DNA of 64,000 bases. Source: Lichenostomus cassidix. Lineage: Eukaryota > Chordata > Aves > Passeriformes > Meliphagidae. The first letter of the stretch is position 1; each line of letters begins with the position of its first letter. The stretch covers positions 69,729,056 to 69,793,055 of the forward strand of contig CM039184.1 of NCBI GenBank assembly GCA_008360975.2. Direction: 5' to 3'. A model generated the notes under the pieces. The model did no database searches. It was not told the origin of the DNA and worked only from the letters and a program-made list of their open reading frames with translations. The position numbers and the translations under genes are program-made. This document shows, one piece after another, positions 49,073 to 63,705 of the stretch.

Positions 49073-52000
49073 AAATGACAGTGAAGCACGAATGGACTTT
49101 ATTAAATCTGGCACATTTTGCTGATAGGGCAAACAGAGCAACACAAGAGCAAGCTGAGACTGAAATAAATCAAAAGATTCTCTGAGTAAAATGATTAAAT
49201 TCTCTCCCTTCCCACCCTTTTCCTTCATGTACACAGGACTCAAATTCAGTATCACACATCAAGATACTGGCAATTTTTTTAAGGAAGAGACATATTGGTA
49301 AGCAGAAGGAATACCATCACTGTGGAAGACTATTACAGCCCTTATTTTGAAAAGATGTCCAACATTATGCTTCAGGGCTTAAGTTGTTCTGTTAGCATTA
49401 GCAACAGGGGGACTGGCAGAGACAGCACACATTTTTGTTTTTGTGATCCAAGTACGGAACATTTTACTTTGGCTGCTTGGATTGCTGATTGTGCAAGTTG
49501 AAAATTGAAGTAGAGAGAATTGAGGTAGTTGGGAGGAAGAGGGGGGAGAGAAGGAAGAGAAATAACATACAAATTGAGTATAGAGTGTGACAGTTGTGTA
49601 ACAAATGAAAAAGGGAGCATAACAGGGTTGTCAGGAAGGTGTTGGATGATTCTCCACATAGACACGTGCATCTATGAGAGACAAACTCTCTGTTCTATTA
49701 CCCCTTCCCTTGAAACCCACTTATAGTTTGGTTTCAAAAAATATTACGACGATTTTGATATGTCCATGAGGAAAATTAACTCAGCAAGTGATGCTGGGCC
49801 CAGTCCTTGTAATTCCCACATCTCATTCAGATTTAGTGATTTCAAAATTATATAGAAACAGACTAAGAAAGCTAGTTTGTGCTGTTGTCCTCTGGGATTT
49901 CAACAAAGATTTTCTTTGCATTGTATTAATCCAGAAAATCTTCTCTGTGTCATCTTCTGCTATTAGTTCCTGTGCTGAGCCATATAGTTCATATGACACT
50001 TGAGCAGAGAACTAATATATCTGAGATCCTTAAGCAAAATTTTCATTGCCTGGACTTAGGATGGAAATTTTTTTCTTGTCTAAGTGAGTTTAACTGCTAA
50101 TTAGTACTGAGTTCATGCTAAGCTGTGGTGGTTCATAAAGTGTATTTAAAAGATATCTCAGTAAAAATCTTGTGCCAGTGAAGCTTTCTTTCTCTTTATT
50201 CATCTAGACATGGCTAGAAGGCTCCTTCCTTATGGAGCTGATATTAGTATCTGAGTTAAATAAGCCATGTACACAAAGCAGCTTTGAGGCTGCTCTTTAC
50301 ACTTCCTGTCAATCTAAAGAGATCTTCTTTCTCCACAGCAGTATTTTTGAACATGTTCACAGGTGACCTTATTTCCAGTCTCTTGGCCTTATTTCTGAGG
50401 TCTGTAATCAAGCCTTAATTCATTTTATGGTCTGTAAAAAAGCTTTAATAAATATAGGTGAAAGCTTAGCAAAGTGTAAGTGAAAGTCACAGGTAATACA
50501 GATCTGGTTTGGCTTCAGTTATATGAATAAGAAATAAGATGACTGAAAACTGTTGTCAGGAAGGAGAATCAGAAATAATAAACAATTCAGGGCTTATCAC
50601 AGGCAAAGTTTGAAAGCCATTTTAATTCAAAATCAAACAATAGATTTGTTTAAAAACATTAAATAATTTTAAATCATTAAAATTTAAAAGATGTATTTAT
50701 TTGTCTTATATATTTGAGAATCATATAATAATATTAACTTAATTTAGAGTAAGAACATAATTCTGCACTAGAGACACGATTATAAGGAGATGTTGTGCTT
50801 TGGAGTGGTATTTACCTTGCACTAAATTTATGTTCATGAGCAAGTTCTAGTTTCCATTGAATTCAGTCCCCTGGGTCTTTGCAAGTGTGTCTCTAAACTG
50901 AAGTTAGCTGCCTTTCCAACCAAATGGTGACTCATTAGTGATGTTCAAGTTAATATTTGCAATTTTGAGTACAAACATTTCTTTTTTTGTTCATTATGCA
51001 GGCACTCTGATTTTATACTCCTTTTGCACATAAATTCTCTATTTTTACCTGCAATGCACTATTTATTTATCACTGTATTTGAGTTTATGATTTTAAGTGA
51101 AGTTCTTTGTTAGCCTGAGAATCAGGCTTCTTTGGCAGCTGTTGGTTCCCAGGTTTGATTGTGAGAGCCACTTTTCCAATAGAATTTCCATCAAGTTCAT
51201 GACTTTACTGGTAATTTTTATTACCTCAAGTGGCCTTATATGTCTTCTTTGGGAGCTCTTGGTTTAGCACCTGAGAATTTTAAGAGCTGGTTGTAAAGCT
51301 GGTTTTATTCCTTCTATTTTTTTTTTTCATTCTATAAATATGTATAATTTTATGCTCATTTATGTGATTTTATTCATTCCATTTACCCACTTTATTTGTT
51401 GTTGATTTTTTCTCCCCCTTCAAAGCTCTCAATGTGCATTAAACCTGTTAAAAATACTTTTAAAAAATGATTTTTTAGGGACTACTGTGAAAACAAATCT
51501 GCTTTCTGCTGTTTTCAGCATAAAGTTCTTCCTTTAATTTGGAAATAATATTTGTCAAAAGGCATAATTTCTTCAGGTATCCTTGGAGGACACAATTCAC
51601 CCTTATCATAAATTACTGAAACAGAACCAGAAAAATCTTCAGTGTGTGCAATACCTCTTTGGTAGCATTTACATTTCATGACCTCCAGTAACACAAAGAT
51701 GGAAAATGCACTCAGTAATCACAGGTATGTTGCAGTACCACTTGATTGGGGTGTTCCTTTCTTGGTTTATGTGTCCCTTTCTTGGTTTGCCTGTATCTCA
51801 TCTAATCTATCCATCTAATCCACCCTTCATATGTAAAATATTTGTAACTATTTAAATTCCAAATTAAGAAATGTGTCAGGAAAACTGCTGTTGGGAAAAA
51901 CCCTCCCACATGGGCAAAATCTATGTTTAAAAGACTGTCTTCTCTTGCACAGAGGGGAAAAAGTCGTAATAGTGACATCTTGGTGTTATGCAATAGGAAG

Positions 52001-55000
52001 AGCAGAAATAGGAGAAATGTATATAATCAGTCCCTTAATGGACTGAAGAAACAGTGAATAGCAGGGACTGGTTCAAAATGAGGAAAGAAGGGAGAGGATT
52101 TTCAATCTGTGTAAGATTTTATGTGAAATATGAGCTGAACTATTCAGCCTTGTCTGGACTAAATATGACACAAAAGTTTTGGAGTACACTAACTTAAAAA
52201 GACAGAATGAAGGAATGGAACTTATGGTTCTTAAAGACCTTCTGATATCTCTTGAGGCCACTCATGAGGCAAAATAGCAGCATATAGCTCTGATAATTTC
52301 CAGAATTTCTATATGCTGGCATACAGCTGGTGTAGCTGTACTGAGTGAGTCACAGCTCACAGCTATGTTACCCACATTGGGAACTAATTCAGTCAGAGCA
52401 ACTATTGTGCCAGTAAAGCTGGAGGATTTGTCTCATATTCCTGTATCTGGTGTAGATACTGAGCCACAAGAAATGGCATGATTCCATATTTACTGAAACA
52501 TAACTGGTATAGCTCACTCATTGGAATAAAGGATGTCATGAAAGGCATCCATAAGAGAGACAGAAATGGATGTAGAAGCCAAAGGAGTAGCAATGTAAAT
52601 TTCAAGGTAAGTGTTACTTTTTAAGCAGTGATAAATCTCACACTGGCTAACAGGAAATGGTTCTTCAGCTCCAGTACTGGACATCAGTATTTGGATCAGA
52701 GGAATCTGATTCCTATCACTAATGTTATCTGTTCTTGTCAGCCTTGAATCATCAACCAAGTTTTCATTGTAGCACAAGAAAAGTAAAATCCAGGAAGAGA
52801 TCTGGTGTTTACTGAAGACAGAAACCTGTTGGTTAAAAGTGCTGTTAGGTTAAGGTGATGGCATATCCTGTTACATGCTTTTCCCTCATGTAAAACCTAC
52901 AATTTCAGGGAAGTGGTAGTGCCATGGATTCTCAGATTTGCTCTATAATTTTTAAGAGTGCTTTATTACTGAGCACTGTACATTCCATACAATTTACATC
53001 AGGACTGTTCATAATTTCAGTTGTCACTTTAAGTGAAAGTATCTCAGATCTAACTGGCCTTTGATAACTGATAAATCTTCTATGTTGCAGAACTGCACTC
53101 AAACCTCATTCTACTCCAAAAGGTTCAGATGACTGTTTAAAACAGTTTATTAAAATGCCAGGCTGAATACATTTACAGCCTTTTAAATGTCATATTGGTC
53201 TATAGGAATTTGGTGTAGTTCTATTTAGTTACTTGAAAAGACTGGTTTTCATTTGGAAGTAGAGTTTTGTGATGTGTAGGCTGCTCTCCAGAAATCTCTG
53301 GAGCTGTCAGGTTTTGTGCATCCTGTGTCCATCCTACTAAGTAAAGGAAGGCCAAGAAAGGGCTTGTAGTACTCAGTATAAATGCAAATGACTGGATCAT
53401 GTCTGAATATCTTAGAACTTTTCTCCTCTATAGAAATTCTGCTTTGAAAAGAGCGAGTTGGAGTGAACTGAAGCAAAGACAGTGCTGTCTAACAGTGACA
53501 TGATGCAGAGGAATGGGGATCTTCTTCCATTTGTATACTTCTTTTTTCTTACATTGCTTGCTCAACTTTCCAAAGAAATCAAAGTTATTTTTATGTATAA
53601 TTTATTACTGAGTTTTTACTATTACATCTATTACAAATAGAACAAAAATATGGTTAAATCAAAGCTGTAATTAACTTACTAGATCAATGATTCCCATTAG
53701 TCACATCAGCAAATAGATTTAGTGGATAACCATTTTTGTTTTGATTGTATGACTGTAGCTGAAAGATACTCCATCATTTTAATTCCCTCTTGAAAAAATT
53801 TAAGGAAGGACTCCCAGATACAGTGTTTTAAATCATGAGGGTGCTGATCTGGTGAAAGTATCTGTAGATCATAAATTTACACTAGAATTTCATGCTCAGA
53901 ACATGAACTAAGGGATTAAAGCTTGCTGAATCCTCCAGAATAGAAAGGTTGTAAAGGAACTGTGAATCCTCCTTGATCTTTCAAAGAAGTTGACTTGTAG
54001 AGAGTGTGGCCACTTGTTAAAAGGCATATAAGACTGGATACCTGTCTTCTTGGAACACAATGCATTGCAAAATTGGACGTTTTTGAAAGATAAAGTGTGG
54101 GGATTTGAGGAAATGGAATTGTAGAAGGAAAATGACCATTTTTAGAGTCAAAACCCTGAGGGTCCAGGGGCCATTTACAAAGTTGGCTTTATTTGTATTT
54201 ATGATAAAAATCTGTGGTCATAGAGAGCTATACAAGTTGCATCATTTTAGTTCTGTCACCGGTGCTCCTTTATTTCTGGTAAAAATCCAGTAGTCTCAAG
54301 AGCAGAGATGTCTGTAGTAGAGATGTATTATTTTATCCATAGATTTTTTGAACTGTGTAACCAACAGTTTCTCAGAAAAAATCAGATGAGAAAGCAGGCT
54401 ATGGAACTTGGGCAGGTGTCACATTTTTGGAAGCTGGCTTTAAACATCCAAGCTGATGGTGCACAAATAATCTATATCCATCTACTGCTTAGTTTCAGTG
54501 TTTTGCTGAAAGCAGAATCCCATCATATTGAAAAGTCACAGACTGAGAGCAAAGGTGTAATATATTGAGAGGGTGTAGAGTAGTTATCATTTGTGACAAG
54601 TGATAAGAAGCCAATGAGATAAAACAACTGAGCCTTTCCTTTCTTAGATAAGTTCATACATATTTATGGCAAAAGGATGATCCTAAAGCTATTTCCAGTT
54701 TCATGGATTGTTTTGTTTACGTTCAGCTATAATCCTTACAGTTTTATGAAAGTACCTCATCTTGTGTCCCTTATTGTAAATCATCAATGCCCTGATTGCT
54801 ATGAGAAAAGTAAGATTAAGATTACATTATCCAATTGGTATCACATGCCTTTGTTTTGCAGCTTCGTTTAATACATTTTCATTTGGGGCAGGATTTTGAG
54901 AAAGCTATTTCTTTAGTTATAGTAAGTGTGGAAATGAGATGTTGATTTGAGCTTTTATAGGAGTTGGTGGATAGAATAAATACATAGGAAAGAACAGTAG

Positions 55001-55337
55001 CAGTAACAGCACCAGTTTTAGTATAAAAATTGCTTGTAGGTCAAATGATTGCAGCAATTACTTTGGTTAGTTAAAAGTAGGGAAACGGAAACTTGCTTAG
55101 AAAAAATTATGAGTTTGAAATGGGATGTGAGAGAGACTATCCAATCCAGTTGAAGGATAACAAGGAGTATGAGAAGGTAGAATGCAGTAATAACCTGTCC
55201 AGAATCAGGCTAGGACACCAGTGATAAAATAATGAAAGAAAATAACATGTTAATGTCAGAGACTGTTAATGATCAGCAGTTTTATTTCTAAACTGAAGGT
55301 GAAAAGGTGGAAGGTGGCTGTGACACACAGGGTGTAC
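49073..55337. other. Gene-free AT-rich unique DNA (6.3 kb)
   Basis: No interspersed repeat, exon or RNA gene is recognised. A ~20-bp duplicated phrase containing 'cctttcttggttt' occurs at about 51750-51790. T-runs are common near 51.3 kb. All frames are under 100 codons. Confidence 0.55.
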
Positions 55338-55352
55338 TTTTTTTTTTTTTTT
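55338..55352. repeat. Poly-T homopolymer (T15)
   Basis: Fifteen uninterrupted T, without an adjacent recognisable retroposed body. Confidence 0.9.
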
Positions 55353-58300
55353 GTGGTAAGAGCTCAGTGTTTGTCTCAGCTTGCCCAGGCAAACTTGCTA
55401 TGATGTATTCCCCAGAAGGTTTGTGAAAAATTCCAGAAGGCATGTGACTGGGAAAGATGATCCAGCAGTTAAGGACCATAATGTTTTACTGCTTCAGAAC
55501 TGCTGGTCCAGTGCCTCAGAACACTGGATTGTCTCCTCAGCAGCAGCTTGAGCTGCTGTGCACATTCAGCTTGCCTGCATGGAAGAAAGAAAGGACTGCT
55601 TTTCTCAACGGGAGAAGAGATTATCTCCCCAGTTCTGCAGTGCTTTTAAAAGACAAGCATGCAGCATATTCCTTGGTTAAGCCTGGCTTAGCCTGGCTAA
55701 GTTTGTGCTCCCTTGTTTTCTAGTCTATTTGTCCAAAAGAAGCCTTAATGAGGAAGCCAGAAAGCCAAGGAATAACTACTAAAAGCCTATTTGATATTTT
55801 GATGGAGAGTGTGCAAATGTGGGTGTGGGCTCAGCCTGTGTAGGCACTGATGACAGGATCTAAAGCAAGTGCACTGCAGAGTTTTTTGAGCTGAACAAGG
55901 ACCCTGATCCACAGTCAGAGTTTGAGACCATGGCTTTGGAGAGTCAGACTGGAAATGCTGAGTTGTGCTCATCTTCATTTGGCTGGGAAGCACTTGGTAC
56001 TCTAACTGCAGATTTTTCCATGCCTAGTACTGTAAAGATCAGGGAATGATCATCACATCCAATATAGAATGTGGGGGTTTTCCTTTTTTTCTGTTAAAGG
56101 AAATCTTTGGATTTATTAACATATAATATGCAGAACCTTTTTGATCTTGAGACAGAAATTTCTAATATTTCATGCTTTATTTTCAATTCACACCCTTGCA
56201 GCTGAAATGAGAAGGGATGTGGAACCTTGTGTGGATCTTAAATCTGTAGGAATGTAATCTGAGAAAGTTAGCAATGCTGAGAAGATTCATCCATCTTTTT
56301 AATTTACAAGCACACCAGAGACAAAATTGAAATTCACTTTCATATCAGGAAGGGAAATGTTTGTAAGTTACACCTCTTGCTCCACAGAAAATGCAGCTGC
56401 AATTGGCATCCCACCCCCAAAGATCCATTAAACTGGATGTAACAGAAGTTTCCAGACACAGACATACATTTTGTTCTGTGGGCCTTGGTGCATTAATGCA
56501 TTTGATTCAAACACAGTAGGAAAAGGTTCCAGTTCGGAGATGAAAAGAATTTACTTCAACTCATTTAGCTTTTTAGAGACCTGAAAGTGCTGTCTTGGCA
56601 CAAAACATTGGCTTAATGCCTTTTTTTCTTTTTTCTTCACTGTAATTTATTCATTTGTAGTAGAATTGCAAAAATATATTAACATTTTACAGAAAACATG
56701 TCAAGAAAGAAAATATCACACAGGTAAGTATTTTGCTTCCAATTTTTAAACATGGTATTGGAGATTTTATTTTCCCCAAATTAATCTGGAATTGAAGAAA
56801 AAAGGAAGAAAAACTTATGCTAAGCCACTGATCAATCTGTCAGTAATTGATCACAATTTTACTTGTGAATGAGTAGTTTTGGTCACTTAGGGCTGTGTCC
56901 CCCAAAGATACAAATATTAAGTGTGTAGGTGGTTTTCAGATAATCTTAAGAGTCATAATAAAATTAGCTTAGTGTTCCAGCAGTTCCTCTCTGCAGAATT
57001 TAGAAGAACCTGCCCATCAGAACCGACTGATGAATTCATCTATCACTTTGAGTTTGTGATGAGCACTGCCATTCTCGTTGGAAAATTAAAGGCCACTGCA
57101 CTGTCTCTGCCCTGTGCATGCCAAACTTCCCAATAGCTAAAATGTTTTTATGGGCCAGTGAATTGTGTGAAGCTTTCCTGGAGCCACTCCCTAATTTTAT
57201 AAGTTGTGATATTGGTAATGATATATATGTTTGGCATGGAAATGTATAAGTAGTGATGTATTTATTTATGTTACCATGTGTGACAATAGTAGTCCTGTTC
57301 CTGAATGTAAAGAAATGCAAGTTAACAGTCCTTAACTAAGAAGGGTCAAAGTCTTTATGCACAACGGATAATTGGATTTGTTAATGCAGAGAATTTCTGC
57401 AGAAATTTATGCTTAGCTGTCTCAAAAAAAATTATAAACCAATGGAAAAAGGCTTTCTATTCTCACTGTGTAGAACTTCATGTCAGAGTCAGGGGTGCTA
57501 AAAGTTCATCAACCAAAATAAACTTTCCAAACAACTTTTTAAAATATGCTTGTTTAAAATGTGGGATTTCTCAATTACATAGCTGTATTTCCAGTCTTTT
57601 ACAGTGGATTAGAGTGTGCCCTCAAATGCATTTCTATTTTCCTTGTGAAATATAAATTCCCTAGGCGTTACCTTTAGATCTCCCATATGGCCAAACTTAT
57701 GGATCTATGGAATAATTAGTAATTTTCATTATTAAATTAGTTCATCTGCATTCCATGTAAGCAAAATACTTTATGTAGATACAAAGTCAGCTCAAAAACC
57801 ATATTTTGATATAGCAATATTACATATGAGATGTGGTTTAATGTTGAAAATATTATTTATTCCAATTTCATTAGGCTGCTAATTCTTAATGAGAATATAT
57901 TCAGATCAAACCAAAGTATGCCACTTTTTACTAATACTATGCAATGATAGGAATGCTAATTTAAAAAGCCAGTCAATATGTCAAATATAAAAGAACACCA
58001 CAAATACTTTCAAAATTAATTAATGAAATACCTCATTTTATCTTTGTTCTGTTATATATGCTTGTTTTACTTTGCCTATTTCCATGAATTCTCAGATATT
58101 CAATCTGCAGAAGACAACTTTCCCCATTTCTAATCTAATGACTGCATCTATCACTTCTGCTGTAGCATCCTATATTACACTGTTCATTCTAATACTTGAG
58201 TTGTGTGTTACAGAAAGATGAAAAAGCTATCAGCATTGAATATTAGAAGGTTTTTTTCAACCCTTATTTAACAATTTGTTTCATCTGGTGCATCTATAAC

Positions 58301-59711
58301 ATATGACAGAGGAAATTTGACAGTAAACTCAGCAAGATACCTCAAATTTGGCCTAGTCCTCAAGCCATAATTCCTTTCATCCTTCTTGAAGCTGATGCAT
58401 GTATTGTATTTTTCATGTCGAATTCTGGCTGACTGTTTACCCCCTGGTATCTCTGCCTTTGTTATTGTGAGGGCTCCAGGAGAGGCCCCTAGGGAAAAAG
58501 CACTCACATAATTTCTTTTGGTACATATAGTTTTTAATTTTCCCAGACTCCTGCTACAGTAGAAGGCATGAGTTAAACATAAGAAAACCCCAGTTCTATT
58601 TCTTCCCCAGGTAAACATAAACAAAGCCCAGTATCAATTTGTTCTGTGCTGTAACACTGTCAGGATAAACATACAGCTATATGTCACACGGTTGTTATAA
58701 CAATGACCACTTTTTATATTCCAGCATTGGACTAGTAAGGTAATTAACAACACTTAAAATTATGGAGAAAATGTTTCCCTTAATCAGAAAATACACACAT
58801 TTAAACCAAATACTTAATTTACACCTTATTCCTGAAATTGTACAAACCAAAGGCACTAGACTGACTAGGTGCATATCAATGAAGGACCTGTTTATTTTTT
58901 TGGGAGGGTGGGGAGAACAATAGCCTGGGATTGCTGTATGAGGGTCTGATTGTAACTGCTTTGACATCAGGAGGAACTGCAGAATCTGATGCTGACTCCT
59001 GTTATTTAACACACATCATTTTTAGTCTTTCTATCTCAATGCAAGCTGTTGAAGGGATGATACCAATACCAGAAGGACTTTCTAAGGATTATGTTTAGTA
59101 AGACTTTCATAGCAAGACTAGAATAATCTTGTGAAACTGGGAACTTTGAGGTGGTAGGCTTGAAGCAGGTGATTTCTCCATTTGCCCCCATGAGGGAATG
59201 CAGCTCAGAGGGAAGCTGTTGTAGCTCTACCTTTCACTGAGATTTGGTTGTGGTAAATTTTGCGCAGAACTTACCCAGTCACTCCATAGTTTAACAGAAG
59301 TAGTTAATAGCTATTCCACTTAGCAGAAAAAGAAAATCAGAGCATGCTGAAAACAATCAAATATAGTAGAAAAAAATACTCGATTTTCACAGAAGAAGGA
59401 CTTCAATTATCTATTTTAAGTTATTGCTTATCAGTGACATTGCTGATAATTGCTATACCTCTAGGTGGCAAGTAATAATTTCTGCTTGAATAATGAGTGT
59501 TGGGAACCACTGTGTATTGTTTAGCAAATGCACAGCAGAGCAATCTTCAAAAGCTGAATTTTCATACTGTTCTAAGGTTACTGCACTACCTTTTGATTTA
59601 AGTTTTACTGATGTGTGAACAATTAAATGATTATCATCTTATTGTGATAATTCCTGTCTTCTCTATTTTGTTTCTATCATGAAATCTCAAAGCAATTTTC
59701 TGTGGAAGTCT
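55353..59711. other. Gene-free AT-rich unique DNA (4.4 kb)
   Basis: No repeat family or exon is recognised. Minus frames at 58268-58624 (118 codons) and 58695-59012 (105 codons) have no protein resemblance. Confidence 0.55.
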
Positions 59712-59795
59712 GTTTTATTATTACTGCTTCCCAGGAAAAGCAGAAGTAAAGTGACTTGTCCAGCATACAGGGGCTGAATCAGAAATGGACAGGCA
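59712..59795 (-). mobile_element. MIR/CORE-SINE-like fragment, minus strand
   Basis: 'tttattattactgcttccca', 'gtaaagtgacttgtccagca' and 'ggggctgaatcagaaatgga' parallel the reverse MIR order: TATTATTATCCCC, then TTAAGTAACTTGCCCAAGG, then GGCAGAGCCGGGATT. It is strongly diverged and partial, judged by eye only. Confidence 0.5.
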
Positions 59796-62079
59796 AGTGC
59801 ATCAAATAAAATTAGGTTCTGTTGTTCAGTGGAACAAGATATCCACCATGCACAAGAGAGAGCAGAGGAGAAAATCCCATTTTTTCATCTTAATTATATC
59901 GTAGGGTTGGTAATTGCTTAGGAAAAAAAGCGATGGTTTGATCCAACAGCAAATACTGGATATAGAGTGATGATATGTTTGGCATGATTAAGCATTACTT
60001 AGACTGTATGGTGGTTTTACACACCTGTGCTGTGCATCTGCTATCACCTACCAATATTTTAAATGGGATATCTTAAGAAAGAACCAAGATCCCCTTTTAA
60101 TTTTCTTAGGTTCTGATAGGACGTTTATGCTAAAACAATATCCCAAATAATTATAAATTTTCTGTCTTTACTATAGCAGACTTGAGTAAATGGGACGGTT
60201 GTCTGAAAATGCAGTTTTCTGAGTTAATTAGGTGAAAGAAAATTCATCCTTGCTTTTGCTCACTGCTGATTTTCCTCTTGGTAAAAGATTCAACAGCTGT
60301 CTCTGAGAGCCACTCAAAGAACACTGTGCCCCTTTGGCACAGACTAGTAAACAAGTCCCACAGAGCTCAGAAGATTATCAGCTGCTGAGGAAGCAGACGT
60401 TTGACTGTGAGCCTGTAGACATACTCAGCAGGGTGCATAAAATAAGGTAAAAATAATTGTGCCAATGTGTCTGGTTGAGAAATTCAAAATTCCTGCGAGT
60501 GAGAAAATAAACAAACATATGAGATGGAAAATTGCAGTAACATCAGAGTGGTTTGTGGATGAGCTGCTTAAGAGTATGGTTTTGCTCTTTGCAAAATTTT
60601 GCAGAGAGAAGCAAAAGAATTGTGTTGTGGATATATGGCAGAAAAAAAATATGGGAAGAAAAAGTTGTAACTGAAAGTATAATTTAAAATTATCGTAGAT
60701 GGGAGAGAGAAAGCAAAATAAAGACATTGCTCTTTAATAGATATGAAGCAACACAAAAATCAATGAACTGATTATGTAATTTACACCAATATTTGTATTT
60801 ATCCTCCCTAAACTCTAATCACAGTGTGAAAATAATTACATTATATCTATTATAAATTGTGAGAGGAAAAGAAATCCATGAACTAAAAATAGTAAAGAAG
60901 TCACTTTAGATTTTTATGTGTCTTAGGTAAGAAGATGTGTTCCATAGCTTTTACCTCATACACTGCAAAAATACATGAGATTCCCCATGGCAGTGCCTGG
61001 GAGCCTCTAAAGCTTGCACTGGAGTAAGAGGAGAGGTGTGGAGAACCTCGTGCTGAGATCTCAGCCATTCTCTTGGGCACTTGCTTGCAGAGGTTTTCAG
61101 CAGAAGAGACTGAGTTTTGAGACCTCCAGGCTACCGAAATTCTACTCACCAACCCTCATCCAAGGAACGTCACAGCTGCTGGTGGCTCTCCAGTGAAAGG
61201 TGGCCTAAGGACAGCATTTGTGTAGAACCTCTGTGTGGGTCTGCCAGGCTGCTGTGATGGGCTGTGAAGGCCAAAATAAGGCACAGGTACACTGAGGAGC
61301 AGTGTGATCCAGGAGGCAGCTCTGGGCACGTCTGGGGATTGCTGACAAATTGAAGCAAGCAGATCTGGGCTTGCAGGCATCCTAAGTTCCTCTTTCAGCA
61401 GAATAGCATCCAACACAGGCACAGAAAAGAGCCAGAGCACATATGGGTAGCCTCAGTATGTGTGTCTGCTCATTTCAGTCATGGCAGAAACCCAGAGCAG
61501 AAAGATGAGAAAATAAATATTATGTGAGGAAACTGTAAAATGAGTAGTCAGGTAAGTTTTGAACAGCTTTGTAGCCTATTTTTGACTTGTGCATACTCAC
61601 TCCAGATTATCCATTCAACATGCTTTGATGAATATTCCCACAGATTGTCCACAGATTGTTATTGCTGTGAGTTGCTTGATTTCTTTTTTTCACAAAGTGC
61701 CTTGACTGTGCTGAGAGCAACTGCTCCTGTAGCAATGCCTCACTGCTTTCCTTGCTGTCAGTGTGGCCTTACACCCATAGGAAACAAGTGATGAACTTTT
61801 GATTCACTTGGTTTTCTTTTTCTTCACTGAATTGCCTTCTTCCTGCATATTGCAGAAAGTTTCCTTCCACTTTTGGTGTCCACTAAGTCTTTCACAGATC
61901 AGAAAGAGACCAAATACAAATACAAAAAATGAATCTTTGTGATGTGCAAAATCCTCTTGTAGATTTTCTTCTCATTTGCAGTAGATTTTGTAGATTTTTT
62001 TCCTGCAAGACTGAATAAAACAATGCACAAACATGTTTGAGCTTATTTGGATTTACTGGGATCACCAATATGGTAAAAT
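59796..62079. other. Gene-free unique DNA (2.3 kb)
   Basis: A GC-richer pocket at 61.0-61.45 kb carries 60-95 codon frames on both strands with no recognisable product. 'ccacagattgt' is repeated head to tail near 61639-61660. No repeat family is recognised. Confidence 0.55.
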
Positions 62080-62492
62080 GGAGTTACTGAAATGAGTCCA
62101 GCAAAGGCTTGCATGACAATTAAGAAACTGGAGAATCCTTTTCACCTGTAGAGTCTGAGAGAGCTGTGACTGTTCAACCTGGAGAAGAAAAGGCTCAAGA
62201 GGGAACATGATCTGTGTGTATTGCCTTCTGGTGGAAGTGAATGAAGACAAAAAAACCAGGATTTTCTCAGCAGTGCCCACTGACAGAGCAAGAAGCAAAG
62301 GTCACCACCAAAAAAATGTGAACATGTGAACACAAGAAGGCAATTTTTGACTCTGAGGTTCAGATTGCCCAGAGAGCAGCTGGACATGGTTCTGGGTAAA
62401 TTCCAGGTCACTCTGCTTGACTAGGGGAGTTGGACTTAGATAATCTCAAAAGGTCCCTTCCAACCTAAACTTTCTATTTATCTGATTTTGTG
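62080..62492 (+). mobile_element. CR1 LINE 3' fragment, plus strand (~410 bp)
   Basis: Landmarks in order are 'gagtccagcaaaggcttgc', 'gttcaacctggagaagaaaa', 'ggctcaagagggaacatgat', 'ggagttggacttagataatc' and 'ggtcccttccaacctaaa'. The decayed 3' terminus is 'tttctatttatctgattttg'. The middle is shortened relative to other CR1 copies and carries small A-runs. The coding remnant is broken. Confidence 0.93.
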
Positions 62493-63705
62493 CAGCTCTT
62501 TTTGCTGTTTTTTCTAATTAATACTTGCCTGAATGTCAAACTAATATTACATCATTATTCTGTAATTATTTGTGAGTAAGCAATCTTTCTTCTGGTCCTG
62601 AAAGGTTCTTTATCTCCTCTCCATTAAGTAATATTTAGAATTCCATGAGAATATTTTTCCAGAAAAATTTCATATTATCTTTGTATCTTCATCTTTCTTT
62701 TCAGGGAACTGATGTAAATAACACTTATAGTCCTCTAAACATGGACATCAAATACCACAAAATCAAGGGCCTGATTAATTTGTGCTAGCTAAACAAGTGA
62801 AGAGCCCTGCATTAAGCTGGTTGTTCTAGTCCTGTCTGAAATAAGCCATTGTCAGTAAAGGTTTCTCATCTCCAACTTAAAATGGTCAAATAATGTAATA
62901 TTATTTGTTACATATGGTGGAATTCTTCACTCATGTTCTTGTTATCATGATACAGAAACAAGACTCGTTCTGTGGGTCAGTATCCAGAATGGAAGGAAAT
63001 GAAGGAATTTGTTCCTTTATCTGATCCTACAAGTGCATGTTGGGATGAGCTAAGCGGAGTATCACCAAACTGCATGGCAATGATAACCACTGATGGGAAA
63101 AAGGATTGCATGAAAGGTCTAAATATTATATTAAACAATAAAAAGGAAAAGAAACATGCAACTTTGGAAAAATTGAGCAAGCAGTCAAGCTGTAACTTAA
63201 TTTGGAATAAAAGGAGTTCTAGAGTCTTTGTGCCTGTTGATTTGTCTGAAATAGGTTTCCCACTTGCTTTGAACCATATAGAAGAAATCAACATCTGAAT
63301 GTGCACTGTGGTGCAGTAGAACAGATGTTCAGTTTCAGTGTCCTAATGCTCATGGGACACAGCATATGGGACTCATGGCTTCCTGAATTAAGATAACCAG
63401 TCATCAGCTTGTGCAGGGCTTTTCAGTACAGTCAGGCTTTCTGATGTGATCTGGGAAGATATATTATAACTGAGATATTGATCTACTTTTGTACTTGGGT
63501 GTCTAAAACTAAATAAAAGTAGATTTAATCTAAGTGAAAATATATTTCAGAAATATCTAAAGGATCTGTATTTGGAAAAGGAGACTTTGATCTTCACTGA
63601 AACGAAAATTTATATTAATAGTATGCAAAAAAATATGGTTTCTATAAAAATGTTCAAGCGTATAGATATAACTTGGAAATGGAAACTGTTAAGGTTACAT
63701 TTGTT
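62493..63705. other. Gene-free unique DNA
   Basis: Two antiparallel frames of ~108 codons overlap at 62.97-63.3 kb. Neither resembles a known protein. No repeat family is recognised. Confidence 0.55.

Noticed and set aside
58900..58918. G-rich 'gggagggtgggg' as a G-quadruplex
   Set aside because: Only three G-runs are present; a fourth is not available within normal loop length.
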